From assembly GCF_905397395.1 (NCBI RefSeq), contig NZ_CAJPVH010000022.1, forward strand, positions 16,940-80,939: 64,000 nt of DNA, written 5' to 3'. This DNA comes from Cupriavidus campinensis (lineage in GTDB: Bacteria > Pseudomonadota > Gammaproteobacteria > Burkholderiales > Burkholderiaceae). Below the pieces are notes generated by a model that saw nothing but the letters and a program-made list of their open reading frames with translations, was not told the DNA's origin and did no database searches. A program made the translations under genes and the position numbers. Position 1 is the stretch's first letter; the number at the start of each line of letters is the position of its first letter. Below are positions 28,566 through 37,104 of the stretch, in pieces.

Positions 28566-29321
28566 CTACGGCGTTGCCGACTGCGCCGCGCGGACCTGTC
28601 CGTTCTGCACGATACGGACCGATACGGCACGTACCTCGGCGCCCTTGGGAATCGCCAGGTCGCCCTCGATACGCTGGTAATGCGTGAGGCGCACCGCCGG
28701 CAGCGGCACCTCCTTCGGATTCGGCAGTGTCAGGGTTAACGGCTGCCCAGCCCGGACCGCTGAAATTGTGAACTGTAAATCACCCCTGAATTCGGGCTGC
28801 TCGACAAACGCCTTGGAGCCGCCCTGCATCACGAGCAGGCGATAGTGCACAGACTGGGGCTGTGCCTCGTCGATGACCACGCGGAAACTGCGCACGTGGA
28901 TGCCGGACGTATCGCCGGTGGCCGGCAGCAGCGCCTCGAAGAAGCCGAGATCTTCCTTGAGCTGGCTCACCTCGGCTTCCGCCGACTTCAGTTGCTGCAC
29001 CAGGCGCTCGCGCTCGGCGCGGGCCATCTCCAGCCGGGCCTCCGGCGTGTTCGCACTGGTACGCAGGCGGTCGCGCTCGGCCGTCACTTCGGCCAGTTGC
29101 TCATGCAGCGCGGCATTGGCCGCTACAAGGGTCGCATCCGCCGGCGCGGCTGGTTGGCGCACACCACGGCTCGCATCGATGGCCCATGCCACGGCCAGCC
29201 CCAACCCGATAGCCAGCAGCAGCGCCCAGATCCACACACGCCAGGGCCGATGCACACGAATCACGGCCCGCGAAGCGCGCAATCCCCGGCGCGGTCGCAG
29301 CGGGCGGTATTTCAGGCCCAT
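28566..29321 (-). CDS. DUF6776-like membrane protein with coiled coil
   Basis: A 251-residue single-pass membrane protein from ATG 29321. It has a basic N-terminus, one transmembrane segment near residues 28-50 (VWIWALLLAIGLGLAVAWAI), a coiled coil at about 62-118 rich in Glu/Arg/Leu, and a soluble C-terminal domain (about 125-250) that is mostly beta. The topology puts the C-domain in the periplasm. The family assignment is from memory and moderate. Its neighbour is the bactofilin, so a role in envelope organisation is possible. Confidence 0.75.
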   Translation of the reverse strand: MGLKYRPLRPRRGLRASRAVIRVHRPWRVWIWALLLAIGLGLAVAWAIDASRGVRQPAAPADATLVAANAALHEQLAEVTAERDRLRTSANTPEARLEMARAERERLVQQLKSAEAEVSQLKEDLGFFEALLPATGDTSGIHVRSFRVVIDEAQPQSVHYRLLVMQGGSKAFVEQPEFRGDLQFTISAVRAGQPLTLTLPNPKEVPLPAVRLTHYQRIEGDLAIPKGAEVRAVSVRIVQNGQVRAAQSATP

Positions 29322-29447
29322 GGCACCATCGTTCGTCCTCTCATTCACAGGCCCGTGATTGTATCTCCGAGCCGCCATTGTGCGGCTCAATGTATGACAT
29401 CTGAGACACCTTCACCAAAAAAGTGATGATTTCACCACGACGCAGAC

Positions 29448-29476
29448 GAAAAAAAACCGCACGACAGAGCGTGCGG
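29448..29476 (-). terminator. Intrinsic terminator of rplM-rpsI
   Basis: On the minus strand CCGCACG pairs with CGTGCGG (29457-29476) across a 6-nt loop and is followed by an uninterrupted T8-9 tract. It lies about 50 bp after rpsI. Confidence 0.92.
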
Positions 29477-29523
29477 CTTTTCCGGATTCGACAGATCCGC
29501 GTGAGCGGACCTGCGAATGCGCA

Positions 29524-29916
29524 TCAGCGCTTCGAGAACTGCTTCCGGCGACGTGCCTTGTGCAGACCGACCTTCTTACGTTCCACTTCACGTGCATCGC
29601 GCGTGACGAAACCGGCCTTCGACAGCGTCGGCTTCAGCGTGGCGTCGTAGTCGATCAGGGCGCGGGTGATGCCGTGGCGCACTGCGCCGGCCTGGCCCGT
29701 TTCGCCACCGCCGGTCACGTTGACCTTGATGTCGAACGTTTCGGCGTGGGTGGTCAGTTCCAGCGGCTGACGCACGATCATCAGCGAGGTTTCGCGAGCG
29801 AAATACTCGTTGATGGGCTTGCCGTTGACGACGATTTCACCCTTGCCCGACTTGATGAAGACACGAGCCACAGCGCTCTTGCGGCGGCCAGTACCGTAAT
29901 TCCAGTTACCGATCAT
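29524..29916 (-). CDS. rpsI: 30S ribosomal protein S9
   Basis: 130-residue S9, which sits in the small-subunit head and contacts P-site tRNA through its C-terminal tail. The tail ends in the invariant KR (QFSKR). The family motifs [15 protein letters not shown] and [15 protein letters not shown] are intact. It follows rplM by 12 bp, the universal bacterial rplM-rpsI pair. Confidence 0.98.
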   Translation of the reverse strand: MIGNWNYGTGRRKSAVARVFIKSGKGEIVVNGKPINEYFARETSLMIVRQPLELTTHAETFDIKVNVTGGGETGQAGAVRHGITRALIDYDATLKPTLSKAGFVTRDAREVERKKVGLHKARRRKQFSKR

Positions 29917-29928
29917 GGATTGGCCTCC

Positions 29929-30357
29929 TTAGATGTCGAGCGTCTTGGGTTGCTGTGCCTCATGCGGATGATCAGCTTCGGCGTAAACCTTCAGCTTCTT
30001 GATCATTGCATAGCCCAGCGGACCCTTCGGCAGCATGCCCTTGACAGCCTTTTCCAGGGCACGGCCCGGGAAACGCTGCTGCATCTTGCCGAACGTCGTT
30101 TCGTAGATACCGCCCGGGTAACCCGAATGGCGATAGTACTTCTTGTCCGTTTCCTTGGTACCCGTGACACGCAGCTTGGCTGCGTTGACGATGACGATGT
30201 AATCGCCCGTGTCGACGTGCGGAGTGAATTCCGGCTTGTGCTTGCCGCGCAGTCGGCGTGCCACTTCGCTGGCAACACGGCCGAGGACCTTGTCCGTCGC
30301 GTCAATCACGTACCAGTCGCGCTTTACCTCATGAGGCTTGGCGGAAAAGGTCTTCAT
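29929..30357 (-). CDS. rplM: 50S ribosomal protein L13
   Basis: 142-residue L13, an early large-subunit assembly protein. Recognisable by [36 protein letters not shown] and the C-terminal [15 protein letters not shown]. It is the first gene of the rplM-rpsI operon, with a promoter about 150 bp upstream. Autoregulation of this operon by L13 is known in E. coli; nothing here shows it directly. Confidence 0.98.
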   Translation of the reverse strand: MKTFSAKPHEVKRDWYVIDATDKVLGRVASEVARRLRGKHKPEFTPHVDTGDYIVIVNAAKLRVTGTKETDKKYYRHSGYPGGIYETTFGKMQQRFPGRALEKAVKGMLPKGPLGYAMIKKLKVYAEADHPHEAQQPKTLDI

Positions 30358-30508
30358 GATTTTTCCTGACTATTGAATACTGCCCGAGGTGACGGTCGCC
30401 GTTTTAGCGTCCTGTCGATCGGCCGGCCCTTGGGACCTGACCTTCCTGCTTGTGTTTGCAGGCTCTCCCTGACTCTTTTTCCGGGGGCAATGACCGGAAA
30501 AGCCTGCG

Positions 30509-30538
30509 ATTATACTCGGGGAATGCGATGGCGCACAA
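30509..30538 (-). promoter_or_regulatory. rplM-rpsI promoter
   Basis: On the minus strand a perfect TATAAT (30509-30514) is preceded by TTGTGC (30533-30538) with an 18-bp spacer. Transcription would start near 30502, leaving a leader of about 145 nt containing a small CCGG-based hairpin. Confidence 0.6.
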
Positions 30539-30602
30539 GCAAAGTCGTGGCTTTTCGTCAAGCCCCCTGCATCACATGGAAGCCGGGGACGAAATGAGGA
30601 TG

Positions 30603-30632
30603 AAAAAAAACCCAAGTCGGTTTGGACTTGGG
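30603..30632 (-). terminator. Strong intrinsic terminator upstream of rplM
   Basis: CCCAAGTC and GACTTGGG form a perfect 8-bp stem, followed on the minus strand by an eight-T run. It has no T-tract in the plus direction. It lies 90 bp upstream of the rplM promoter, so it ends a transcript that starts within the intergenic region. Confidence 0.9.
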
Positions 30633-30748
30633 TTTGAATCCACCAAAGGAGGAGGGTGGAGGAGACACCGGTAGATTGACGGGGCGGCGGGCGGTGCGGA
30701 GGGCTTTCGCTTTCGCACTCTGGCGCGCCAGATGCGCCGTCGTTCAAT
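30603..30748 (-). ncRNA. Candidate small RNA with anti-Shine-Dalgarno loop
   Basis: A minus-strand unit with its own -10 TATAAT (30756-30761), a -35-like TTGCGT 16 bp upstream (30778-30783) and a strong intrinsic terminator (stem 30611-30618/30625-30632, then T8). The predicted RNA is about 146 nt. No convincing reading frame is present. A hairpin with stem CCACC/GGTGG presents the loop CTCCTCCTTT, complementary to AAGGAGG Shine-Dalgarno sites. Another hairpin (GTGCG/CGCAC) carries a second CCTC. This layout resembles the CCUCC-loop small RNAs known from alpha-proteobacteria. The alternative is an attenuated leader of rplM. Confidence 0.5.
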
Positions 30749-31048
30749 GAAATGGATTATACATAGCGGCTGCCGCAACGCAAGAAAATTTGCACTGCGA
30801 AATCGCATTGCATATTACGCAATGCCTTAATAGGCGCTTACAGATGTTTGCCTTTTTGAAAAATCAATGACTTAGCGTCGATGTGATGTTGAGTCATCGG
30901 CGCCACAGTAGAGCATTTCCTCAGATTCCCGAGGGAAATCCCTTGCCCCGGGCACGGCGCGCCGATGCCATATACTCACGAAATGCAAGATTCGTGATTG
31001 CGCGGACGTGAGCGCGAAAACACACTCGTAAAACCAGGAACGAACAAA
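30749..31048. other. Upstream part of the rplM/osmC intergenic region
   Basis: A 300-bp AT-richer stretch with no credible gene. It holds the promoter of the candidate small RNA (30756-30783) and a weak plus-strand -10 TATACT at 30971-30976 that could serve the OsmC gene. Short imperfect inverted repeats (for example around 30923-30940) are not convincing as operators. Confidence 0.5.
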
Positions 31049-31471
31049 ATGGAATGCAAAGTGACATGGATGGGCCCGGAAGGCATGAGCTTCGTGGCCC
31101 AGACCGGCAGCGGCCATATCGTGGCGATGGACGGCGCGCCCGATGGCGGCGGCAACAACCTGGCGCCGCGCCCCATGGAGATGGTGCTGCTCGGCACCGG
31201 CGGCTGCACGGCCTATGACGTGGTGCTGATCCTCAAGCGCGGCCGCCAGGACGTGCGCGGCTGCACGGTGAAGCTCGACGCCGAGCGCGCCGGCGAGGAC
31301 CCGAAGGTCTTCACGCGCATCAACTTCCACTTCACGGTGACGGGCCGCAACCTGAACCCGGCCACGGTGGAGCGTGCGATCACGCTGTCGCACGACAAGT
31401 ACTGCTCGGCCTCGATCATGCTGGCCAAGACCGCCGAGATCACGCACACGATGGAAATCGTCGAGGGCTGA
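31049..31471 (+). CDS. OsmC/Ohr-family protein (YhfA-like)
   Basis: A 140-residue member of the OsmC superfamily, many of which are thiol peroxidases reducing organic hydroperoxides. From ATG 31049 it reads MECKVTWMGPEG. The first conserved cysteine is in GTGGCTAYDVVLIL near residue 55 and the second in SHDKYCSASIMLAKTAEI near residue 118, so both catalytic positions are present. It is closest to the YhfA branch, whose substrate is unclear. A 12-bp palindrome (31476-31487) follows the stop, before the convergent rnpB. Confidence 0.9.
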   Translation: MECKVTWMGPEGMSFVAQTGSGHIVAMDGAPDGGGNNLAPRPMEMVLLGTGGCTAYDVVLILKRGRQDVRGCTVKLDAERAGEDPKVFTRINFHFTVTGRNLNPATVERAITLSHDKYCSASIMLAKTAEITHTMEIVEG

Positions 31472-31497
31472 ACGCCCTGACGTCAGGAAGGTAGAGC

Positions 31498-31834
31498 AAA
31501 GCAGGCCGATAAGCCGGATTCTGTGCGCGCGGCCCGCCTTGCGGCGCGCTGCGCGTGACAACCATTCCTCTAGGCCGACCGTTACCGGCCGGCTCCAGCT
31601 CCCTACCCGCAGACTCAGCGGGCCGCTTCATCGTCTGCCTATTTGGGATTGCTCCGGGTGGAGGTTACCGCGTTTCACCCTTCCCGCCAGGCGAACCCGG
31701 CGGCAAGACTCGTCTCTGTGGCCCTATTCCGCACGTTGCCGTGGATGGCTGTTAGCCAACACCCTGCCCTGTGGAGTCCGGACTTTCCTCCCCTTGCCCC
31801 TTGCGAGACAAGCAGCGATTGTCTGGCCTGCTTT
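31498..31834 (-). ncRNA. rnpB: RNase P RNA, bacterial class A
   Basis: Catalytic RNA that matures the 5' ends of tRNAs. Ends were set by the P1 helix: AAAGCAGGCC at the 5' end (31825-31834) pairs with GGCCTGCTTT at the 3' end (31498-31507), giving 337 nt. Universal segments are present on the minus strand: GGAGGAAAGTCCGGACTCC near the 5' end, ACAGGGCAGGGTGTTGGCTA, and the 3' conserved ACAGAATCCGGCTTATCGG. A TAGACT (31844-31849) is placed correctly for a -10. The gene begins only 24 bp after the DUF3025 stop, so its promoter overlaps that coding end. Confidence 0.97.
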
Positions 31835-31858
31835 GCGGCCCGCAGTCTACCACCGAAC

Positions 31859-32629
31859 TCAGCGGATCTGGCGGCCGGGGCGGAACACGGCCGTATCGTC
31901 GTAGAACGACGGCGCCTCGTTCTCATCACACCAGCCAGGAATGCCCAGCACCGGCAGCGGCGCGAAGCAGCGGCCACCGCGCAGCGTGCCCTGCCCGGCT
32001 GCCTCGGCGAGCGACGCGGCCAGGGTCTGGTCGATGACCGGCAGTGGCGTGCCGGGCGGCACCGGCAGCCACCACGCGTGGGCCGTGATCGCCTTGTAAG
32101 GCTGCACCAGCTTTTCCAGCAAGGCGTGGCCGAACGGGATGACCGCGCACGCGCTGCCCCACGCGGCGCGCGCCTCCACGAACAGCGTGCGCCAGGCAAA
32201 CCCTTGCAGCGCCTGGGCCAGCCGGGCGTCCTCGGTCAGGAAAATTACCGCGTTCTCGTCGAATAGCGTTGCGGCATCGCGCAGGCCGCCACGTACGGGC
32301 CGCACGCCGTCACGCGTGATGGCCTCGGCCTGGAGCCGGTTCAGCACGGCCTTGGTCGCGGGGAAATGGAGCCAGATCAGCGCGTTGAACGCGTCGTGGA
32401 GGTTCTCACGCGTGGGGACGTGGCCAGTGGCGTGGATATGCGCCTCATAGGCCACCCCATCGGGAAGATCAGACTGGGGGACGAAGCGCAGCGGCTGGCC
32501 GTTGGCGTTCGCCAGCCCGGCAGCTACGGCTTGTTCGTCGAGCGCCGCGCGCAGATCGGCGGCGGAAAGCGCGACCCCGGACGCGGCGAATGGCCGGAAC
32601 CACGGCCGCGTCCAGTCGATGCCAGGCAA
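31859..32629 (-). CDS. DUF3025-family protein
   Basis: A 256-residue protein of a family with no known function, common in beta- and gamma-proteobacteria. The pattern FVPQSDLPDGVAYEAHIHATGHVPTRENLHDAFNALIW (quoted in part: THENLHDAFNALIW-type core near residue 80) is typical, as is a C-terminal VLGIPGWCDEN. No signal peptide or membrane segment is seen. It starts 5 bp after pyrC and is likely co-transcribed with it. The conserved His and Asn residues hint at an enzyme, but no activity is established. Confidence 0.85.
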   Translation of the reverse strand: MPGIDWTRPWFRPFAASGVALSAADLRAALDEQAVAAGLANANGQPLRFVPQSDLPDGVAYEAHIHATGHVPTRENLHDAFNALIWLHFPATKAVLNRLQAEAITRDGVRPVRGGLRDAATLFDENAVIFLTEDARLAQALQGFAWRTLFVEARAAWGSACAVIPFGHALLEKLVQPYKAITAHAWWLPVPPGTPLPVIDQTLAASLAEAAGQGTLRGGRCFAPLPVLGIPGWCDENEAPSFYDDTAVFRPGRQIR

Positions 32630-32634
32630 GTCGC

Positions 32635-33669
32635 TTATTGCGCCTTCCAGCGCAAGGTCTCGCCGGCGCGCAGCGGCACCAAGGTGGTGTCGCCGTACGG
32701 CAGTTCAGCCGGCAATTCCCAGTCTTCGCGCGAGAGCGTAAGCGTGCCGGTGTTGCGCGGCAGGCCGTAGAACGCCGGACCGTGGAAGCTGGCGAAGCCT
32801 TCCAGCTTGTCGAGCGCGCCGGCGGCATCGAACGCTTCGGCGTACAGCTCCATCGCATGCAGTGCCGTGTAGCAGCCCGCGCAGCCGCAGGCGTGTTCCT
32901 TCAGACCGCGTGCATGCGGCGCGCTGTCCGTGCCGAGGAAGAACCGCGCGCTGCCCGACGTGGCCGCCTTGACCAGCGCCTCGCGGTGGGTCTCGCGCTT
33001 GAGCACCGGCAGGCAGTAGTAATGCGGGCGGATGCCGCCGGTGAAGATCGCGTTGCGGTTGTACAGCAGGTGGTGCGCGGTGATCGTCGCGCCAACCGGG
33101 CCTTCGGCCTCGGCCACGTACTCGGCCGCGTCCTTGGTGGTGATGTGCTCGAAAACCACCTTCAGCTCCGGGAAGTCCTTGCGCAGCGGCCGCATCACGC
33201 GGTCGATGAACACGGCTTCGCGGTCGAAGATATCGATGTCGCCATCGGTCACTTCGCCGTGCACCAGCAGCGGCAGGCCGGCGCGCTGCATGGCCTCCAG
33301 CGTGGCGGCACAGCGGCGGATGTCGGTCACGCCGGCATCGCTGTTGGTGGTGGCACCGGCCGGATACAGCTTCACCGCGTGGACGAAGCCGCTCGCCTTG
33401 GCGGCGACGATTTCCTCGGCCGGCGTGTTGTCGGTCAGGTACAGCGTCATCAGCGGCTCGAACGCCATGCCGGACGGCAGCGCGGCCAGGATGCGCGCCC
33501 GGTAGGCGGCGGCCTGCTCCACCGTGGTCACGGGCGGCTTCAGGTTCGGCATGATGATGGCGCGGCCGAACTGGCGCGCGGTGTCCGGCAGTACGGCGGC
33601 CAGCGCCGCGCCATCGCGCAGGTGCAGGTGCCAGTCGTCCGGGCGGGTGATGGTGAGCGTCTGGGTCAT
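32635..33669 (-). CDS. pyrC: Dihydroorotase
   Basis: Zinc amidohydrolase closing N-carbamoyl-L-aspartate to dihydroorotate in pyrimidine synthesis. At 344 residues it is the short type II enzyme. Metal ligands are visible in [10 protein letters not shown] (about 11-20), in the [10 protein letters not shown] segment near residue 140, in FEHITTKDA near residue 175 and in GTDSAPH near residue 250. It is 10 bp after ttuD; the tartrate genes upstream may therefore contribute to its transcription. Confidence 0.96.
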   Translation of the reverse strand: MTQTLTITRPDDWHLHLRDGAALAAVLPDTARQFGRAIIMPNLKPPVTTVEQAAAYRARILAALPSGMAFEPLMTLYLTDNTPAEEIVAAKASGFVHAVKLYPAGATTNSDAGVTDIRRCAATLEAMQRAGLPLLVHGEVTDGDIDIFDREAVFIDRVMRPLRKDFPELKVVFEHITTKDAAEYVAEAEGPVGATITAHHLLYNRNAIFTGGIRPHYYCLPVLKRETHREALVKAATSGSARFFLGTDSAPHARGLKEHACGCAGCYTALHAMELYAEAFDAAGALDKLEGFASFHGPAFYGLPRNTGTLTLSREDWELPAELPYGDTTLVPLRAGETLRWKAQ

Positions 33670-33679
33670 AGCTGGAAAA

Positions 33680-34987
33680 TCAAAGAATCAGGATGGCGCG
33701 GTAATCGTTCACGTTGGTGCGCGTGGGGCCGGTCTGGACCAGGTCGCCGATGGCATCGAAGAAGCCCCAGGCGTCGTGCGCGTCGAGTTGCTGGCGGGCG
33801 GAGACCCCTGCGGCCTCGGCGCGCTGGAGCGAATCGGGGCAGCACAGGGCGCCGGCGTTGTCCTCGGAGCCATCGATGCCGTCCGTATCGGCGGCAATCG
33901 CATGGATATTGTCCGCCCCGCCCAGCTCGATCGCCAGCGAGAGCAGGAACTCCGAGCAACGACCGCCCCGGGCCCGTTCCGCGCCGCTGGCGGGCAGCGT
34001 CACCGTGCATTCGCCACCGGAAATCAGCGCCACCGGCGCCGCGAACGGCGCATTGTACGCGCGAATCTCGCGCACCAGCGCGGCATAGACCCGCGCGACT
34101 TCCTGGGCTTCGCCGGTCACGGTGTCGCCGAGGACCACGGGCTGGACGCCCTGCTTGCGAAACAGCGCGGCGGCGGCTTCCAGGCTGCCGTGCGCGGTGG
34201 CGATCATGTGGTTCTGGACCCGGGTGAACAACGGATCACCCGGTTTGGGCGTCTCGTCGATCTCGCCCCGCGCGCCGCGTTCCAGGTGCGATTGCACCGG
34301 GGCCGGCACCTTCGCGCCATAGCGCTGGAGGATGGCGAGGGCATCGGCATAAGTGCTCGCATCGGGCACGGTGGGGCCGGAAGCGATGGCGCTGGGATCA
34401 TCGCCGGCCACGTCCGAGACGATCAGCGTGGTCACGGGCGCCTTGCTCGCCTGCGCCAGCCGGCCGCCCTGGATGCGCGACAGGTGCTTGCGCACGACGT
34501 TCATTTCTGTGATGGGTGCGCCACACCGAAGCAGTTCGCGCGTGGTGGCCTTGAGGTCCGCCATGGCGATGCCTTCGGCCGGCAGCGACAGCAGGCTCGA
34601 CCCGCCGCCAGACACCAGCACGATCAGCCGGTCTTCCGGCCCGAGCGCCTGCACGCGGGTGAGGATGTCCGCCGCGGCCTGTTCGCCGGCCTCGTCGGGC
34701 ACGGGATGGCCGGCCTCGATCACGCGGATATGGTCGGTCGGCAGGCCATGCGCGTAGCGGGTGACGACGATGCCGTCGAGCGTGGCGCGGCCCGCGTAGG
34801 CACGCTCGACGGCCAGCGCCATCGATGCGGCGGCCTTGCCCGCCCCGACCACGAGCGTGCGGCCGCCGGCGTGGGGCGGCGGCAGGTGGGCGGCGACGAT
34901 CTCGAGCGGGTCTGCGGCGGCGACGGCGGCCCGGAAGCTCTCCAGCAGCAGCGTACGGGGATCGATATGGGAGTTCGCGGTATTCAC
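33680..34987 (-). CDS. ttuD: Glycerate 2-kinase / hydroxypyruvate reductase TtuD (MOFRL family)
   Basis: A 435-residue protein of the GckA/TtuD family, which phosphorylates D-glycerate at the 2-position. The same family was named hydroxypyruvate reductase in tartrate utilisation. The start is GTG 34987, overlapping the ttuC stop as GTGA; longer frames upstream run antisense through ttuC. The N-domain has [13 protein letters not shown] and VSGGGSSLL (near residue 120), and the C-terminal MOFRL domain ends with the conserved TDGIDG and the final [12 protein letters not shown]. Kinase is the more likely biochemical role. Confidence 0.9.
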   Translation of the reverse strand: MNTANSHIDPRTLLLESFRAAVAAADPLEIVAAHLPPPHAGGRTLVVGAGKAAASMALAVERAYAGRATLDGIVVTRYAHGLPTDHIRVIEAGHPVPDEAGEQAAADILTRVQALGPEDRLIVLVSGGGSSLLSLPAEGIAMADLKATTRELLRCGAPITEMNVVRKHLSRIQGGRLAQASKAPVTTLIVSDVAGDDPSAIASGPTVPDASTYADALAILQRYGAKVPAPVQSHLERGARGEIDETPKPGDPLFTRVQNHMIATAHGSLEAAAALFRKQGVQPVVLGDTVTGEAQEVARVYAALVREIRAYNAPFAAPVALISGGECTVTLPASGAERARGGRCSEFLLSLAIELGGADNIHAIAADTDGIDGSEDNAGALCCPDSLQRAEAAGVSARQQLDAHDAWGFFDAIGDLVQTGPTRTNVNDYRAILIL

Positions 34988-36057
34988 AGCGCCTCCGCAA
35001 TCGCACGGCCCAGGTCTGCCGTTCCGGCGGTGCCGCCAATGTCGCGCGTCAGCGGCGCGTGGCCTGGCCCGGCGGCCAGCACCTTCTCGATGGCGGCCAG
35101 CACGGCGGCGCCCGCATCGGCATGGCCGAGGTGCTCCAGCATCATCGCGCCGCACCAGATCTGGCCGATCGGGTTGGCCACGCCACGCCCGGCGATGTCC
35201 GGCGCCGAGCCATGCACCGGCTCGAACAAGCTCGGATAGGTCTTGTCCGGGTTGATATTGCCCGACGGGGCCACGCCGATCGTGCCGGTGCAGGCCGGGC
35301 CGAGGTCGGACAGGATGTCGCCGAACAGGTTGCTGGCCACCACCACGTCGAACCAGTCCGGATGCTGCACGAAGTGCGCGGTCAGGATGTCGATGTGGTA
35401 CTTGTCCACCTTCAGGCCGGGGTAGTTGGCGGCCATGGCCTCCACGCGCTCGTCCCAGTACGGCATGGTGATGGAGATGCCGTTCGACTTGGTGGCCGAG
35501 GTCAGGTGCTGCTTGGGCCTTTTCTGGGCCAGTTCGAACGCGAATTTCAGGATGCGGTCCACGCCGACGCGGCTCATCACGGTCTCCTGGACCACGATTT
35601 CGCGCTCGGTGCCCGGGAACATGCGCCCGCCGATGCTCGAATACTCGCCCTCGGTGTTCTCGCGCACCACGTAGAAGTCGATATCGCCAGGCTGGCGGCC
35701 GGCCAGCGGGCTCTTGATGCCGGGCATCAGGCGCACCGGGCGCAGGTTTACGTACTGGTCGAACGAGCGGCGGAACTGGAGCAGCGAGCCCCACAGGGAC
35801 ACGTGGTCCGGGATCTTCTCGGGCCAGCCCACGGCGCCGAAGTAGATGGCGTCGTACTTGACCAGCGTGTCGAACCAGTCGTCCGGCAGCATCTTGCCGT
35901 GGCGGGCGTAGTAATCGTAGCTGGAGAAGTCGAAGTGGTCCCACTGGAAGTCGATGCCGAAGCGGCGCGCGGCGGCGTCCATGGCACGGATGCCTTCGGG
36001 CATCACTTCCGTTCCGATTCCGTCTCCGGGAATGACAGCGATCTTGTATTGACTCAT
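34984..36057 (-). CDS. ttuC: Tartrate dehydrogenase/decarboxylase or related D-malate dehydrogenase
   Basis: NAD- and metal-dependent beta-decarboxylating dehydrogenase, 357 residues from ATG 36057. The isopropylmalate/isocitrate-dehydrogenase fold is shown by VIPGDGIGTEVMPEG near residue 8, the substrate arginines around LRPVRLMPGIKSP, FYVVRENTEGEYS and the metal-binding NLFGDILSDLGP. The TtuC/D-malate/tartrate group is favoured over LeuB by overall sequence and by the translationally coupled ttuD. The pair would turn tartrate into glycerate and then 2-phosphoglycerate. Confidence 0.9.
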   Translation of the reverse strand: MSQYKIAVIPGDGIGTEVMPEGIRAMDAAARRFGIDFQWDHFDFSSYDYYARHGKMLPDDWFDTLVKYDAIYFGAVGWPEKIPDHVSLWGSLLQFRRSFDQYVNLRPVRLMPGIKSPLAGRQPGDIDFYVVRENTEGEYSSIGGRMFPGTEREIVVQETVMSRVGVDRILKFAFELAQKRPKQHLTSATKSNGISITMPYWDERVEAMAANYPGLKVDKYHIDILTAHFVQHPDWFDVVVASNLFGDILSDLGPACTGTIGVAPSGNINPDKTYPSLFEPVHGSAPDIAGRGVANPIGQIWCGAMMLEHLGHADAGAAVLAAIEKVLAAGPGHAPLTRDIGGTAGTADLGRAIAEAL

Positions 36058-36108
36058 GGCTGGGAAGGGGCTGGGGCTGAACAACTGGGGGGCGCCCGGG
36101 CGCCGCGC

Positions 36109-36137
36109 TTGGCAGCGTCCCGCACGCGCGGGATAAT
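36109..36137 (+). promoter_or_regulatory. Promoter of the glutamine amidotransferase gene
   Basis: TTGGCA (36109-36114), a 17-bp spacer and GATAAT (36132-36137) form a good sigma-70 promoter ending 49 bp before ATG 36187. A weak minus-strand -10 TAGAAT (36144-36149) could serve divergent ttuC. Confidence 0.6.
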
Positions 36138-36186
36138 GTCTGCATTCTATTGCAAAGCGGCAGCCCCTTGCCGCACCGGTGCCCCC

Positions 36187-37017
36187 ATGTGCCAGCTGCT
36201 AGGCATGAACTGCGCCACGCCAACCGACGTGACGTTCTCCTTCACGGGCTTTGCCGCCCGTGGCGGCGTGACCGACCACCATGCCGACGGTTTCGGCGTG
36301 GCGTTCTTCGAGGACAAGGCCTGCCGGCTGTTCATCGACAACCAGTCTGCCGGCACCTCGCCGGTGGCCGAGCTGATCAAGCGTTATCCGATCAAGTCGA
36401 AGAACGTCATTTCCCATATCCGCAAGGCGACGCAGGGCACAGTGCTGCTGGAAAACTGCCATCCGTTCATGCGCGAGCTCTGGGGCCGGCACTGGATCTT
36501 CGCCCATAACGGCGACCTGAAGGGCTTCGCGCCGTTCCTCTCCGGCGTGTACCAGCCGGTGGGCGACACCGACAGCGAACTCGCGTTCTGCACGCTGATG
36601 CAGGGGCTGCGCAAGCGGTTCCCGGGCTCCCAGCCGCCGCTGAACGAGTTGGGCCACGCGCTGGCGGACATCACGCGCGACATCACGCTGCACGGCGTTT
36701 TCAACTTTCTACTATGCAATGGGCAGGCGCTGTTCGCGCACTGCTCGACGCACCTGTACTACATCGTGCGGCAGTGGCCGTTCTCGAAGGCGCATCTGAT
36801 CGATGCCGACCTGTCGATCGATTTCGCCCAGGTGACTACGCCCGACGACCGCGTGGCCGTGATCGCCACCGCCCCGCTGACCGACAACGAGACCTGGACG
36901 CGCTTCATGCCGGGCGAGCTGATCATGTTCGAACATGGGCTACCGACAATGACCCTGACCGTGCCGATCCCGCCCGAGGTGCAGGCGAAGAACGCGGCCA
37001 ATACGGCGTGTACTTGA
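36187..37017 (+). CDS. Class II glutamine amidotransferase (YafJ-like)
   Basis: A 276-residue Ntn-type amidotransferase domain protein. Cys2 (MCQLLGMN) is the nucleophile after Met removal, and the ammonia-site motifs SHIRKATQG and HNGDLKGF near residues 78-105 are intact. It has no synthase domain, so what receives the ammonia is unknown. Family relatives include YafJ and the Dug3-type glutathione-degrading amidotransferases. Upstream in-frame codons run antisense through ttuC and are not part of it. It is convergent with the glt operon. Confidence 0.9.
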   Translation: MCQLLGMNCATPTDVTFSFTGFAARGGVTDHHADGFGVAFFEDKACRLFIDNQSAGTSPVAELIKRYPIKSKNVISHIRKATQGTVLLENCHPFMRELWGRHWIFAHNGDLKGFAPFLSGVYQPVGDTDSELAFCTLMQGLRKRFPGSQPPLNELGHALADITRDITLHGVFNFLLCNGQALFAHCSTHLYYIVRQWPFSKAHLIDADLSIDFAQVTTPDDRVAVIATAPLTDNETWTRFMPGELIMFEHGLPTMTLTVPIPPEVQAKNAANTACT

Positions 37018-37059
37018 GACTTCTGGCTTTGGGGAGGGTGAAGCGGGAGGGATGCTGCG

Positions 37060-37082
37060 CCCCTCTCCCGTGGGGAGAGGGG
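37060..37082. terminator. GC/AG-rich hairpin between convergent genes
   Basis: CCCCTCTCCC (37060-37069) pairs perfectly with GGGAGAGGGG (37073-37082) across GTG. It sits between the amidotransferase stop and the gltL stop. No T-tract is present. The shape resembles short dispersed palindromes that recur in Burkholderiaceae intergenic regions. Confidence 0.5.
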
Positions 37083-37104
37083 GTCTGACGACCTGCTACA
37101 CCGA

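Noticed and set aside
30625..30642. GGTTTGAATCC resembling a tRNA T-loop
   Set aside because: No acceptor, anticodon or D arms can be built around it; it is part of the terminator stem of the candidate small RNA unit.
30370..30747. A 125-codon minus-strand frame upstream of rplM
   Set aside because: It spans the rplM promoter and a strong terminator and has Ser/Pro-rich random composition without a ribosome site.
37060..37082. Mobile element end or CRISPR-like repeat
   Set aside because: It is a single hairpin without spacers, transposase or target duplication; treated as an intergenic hairpin.
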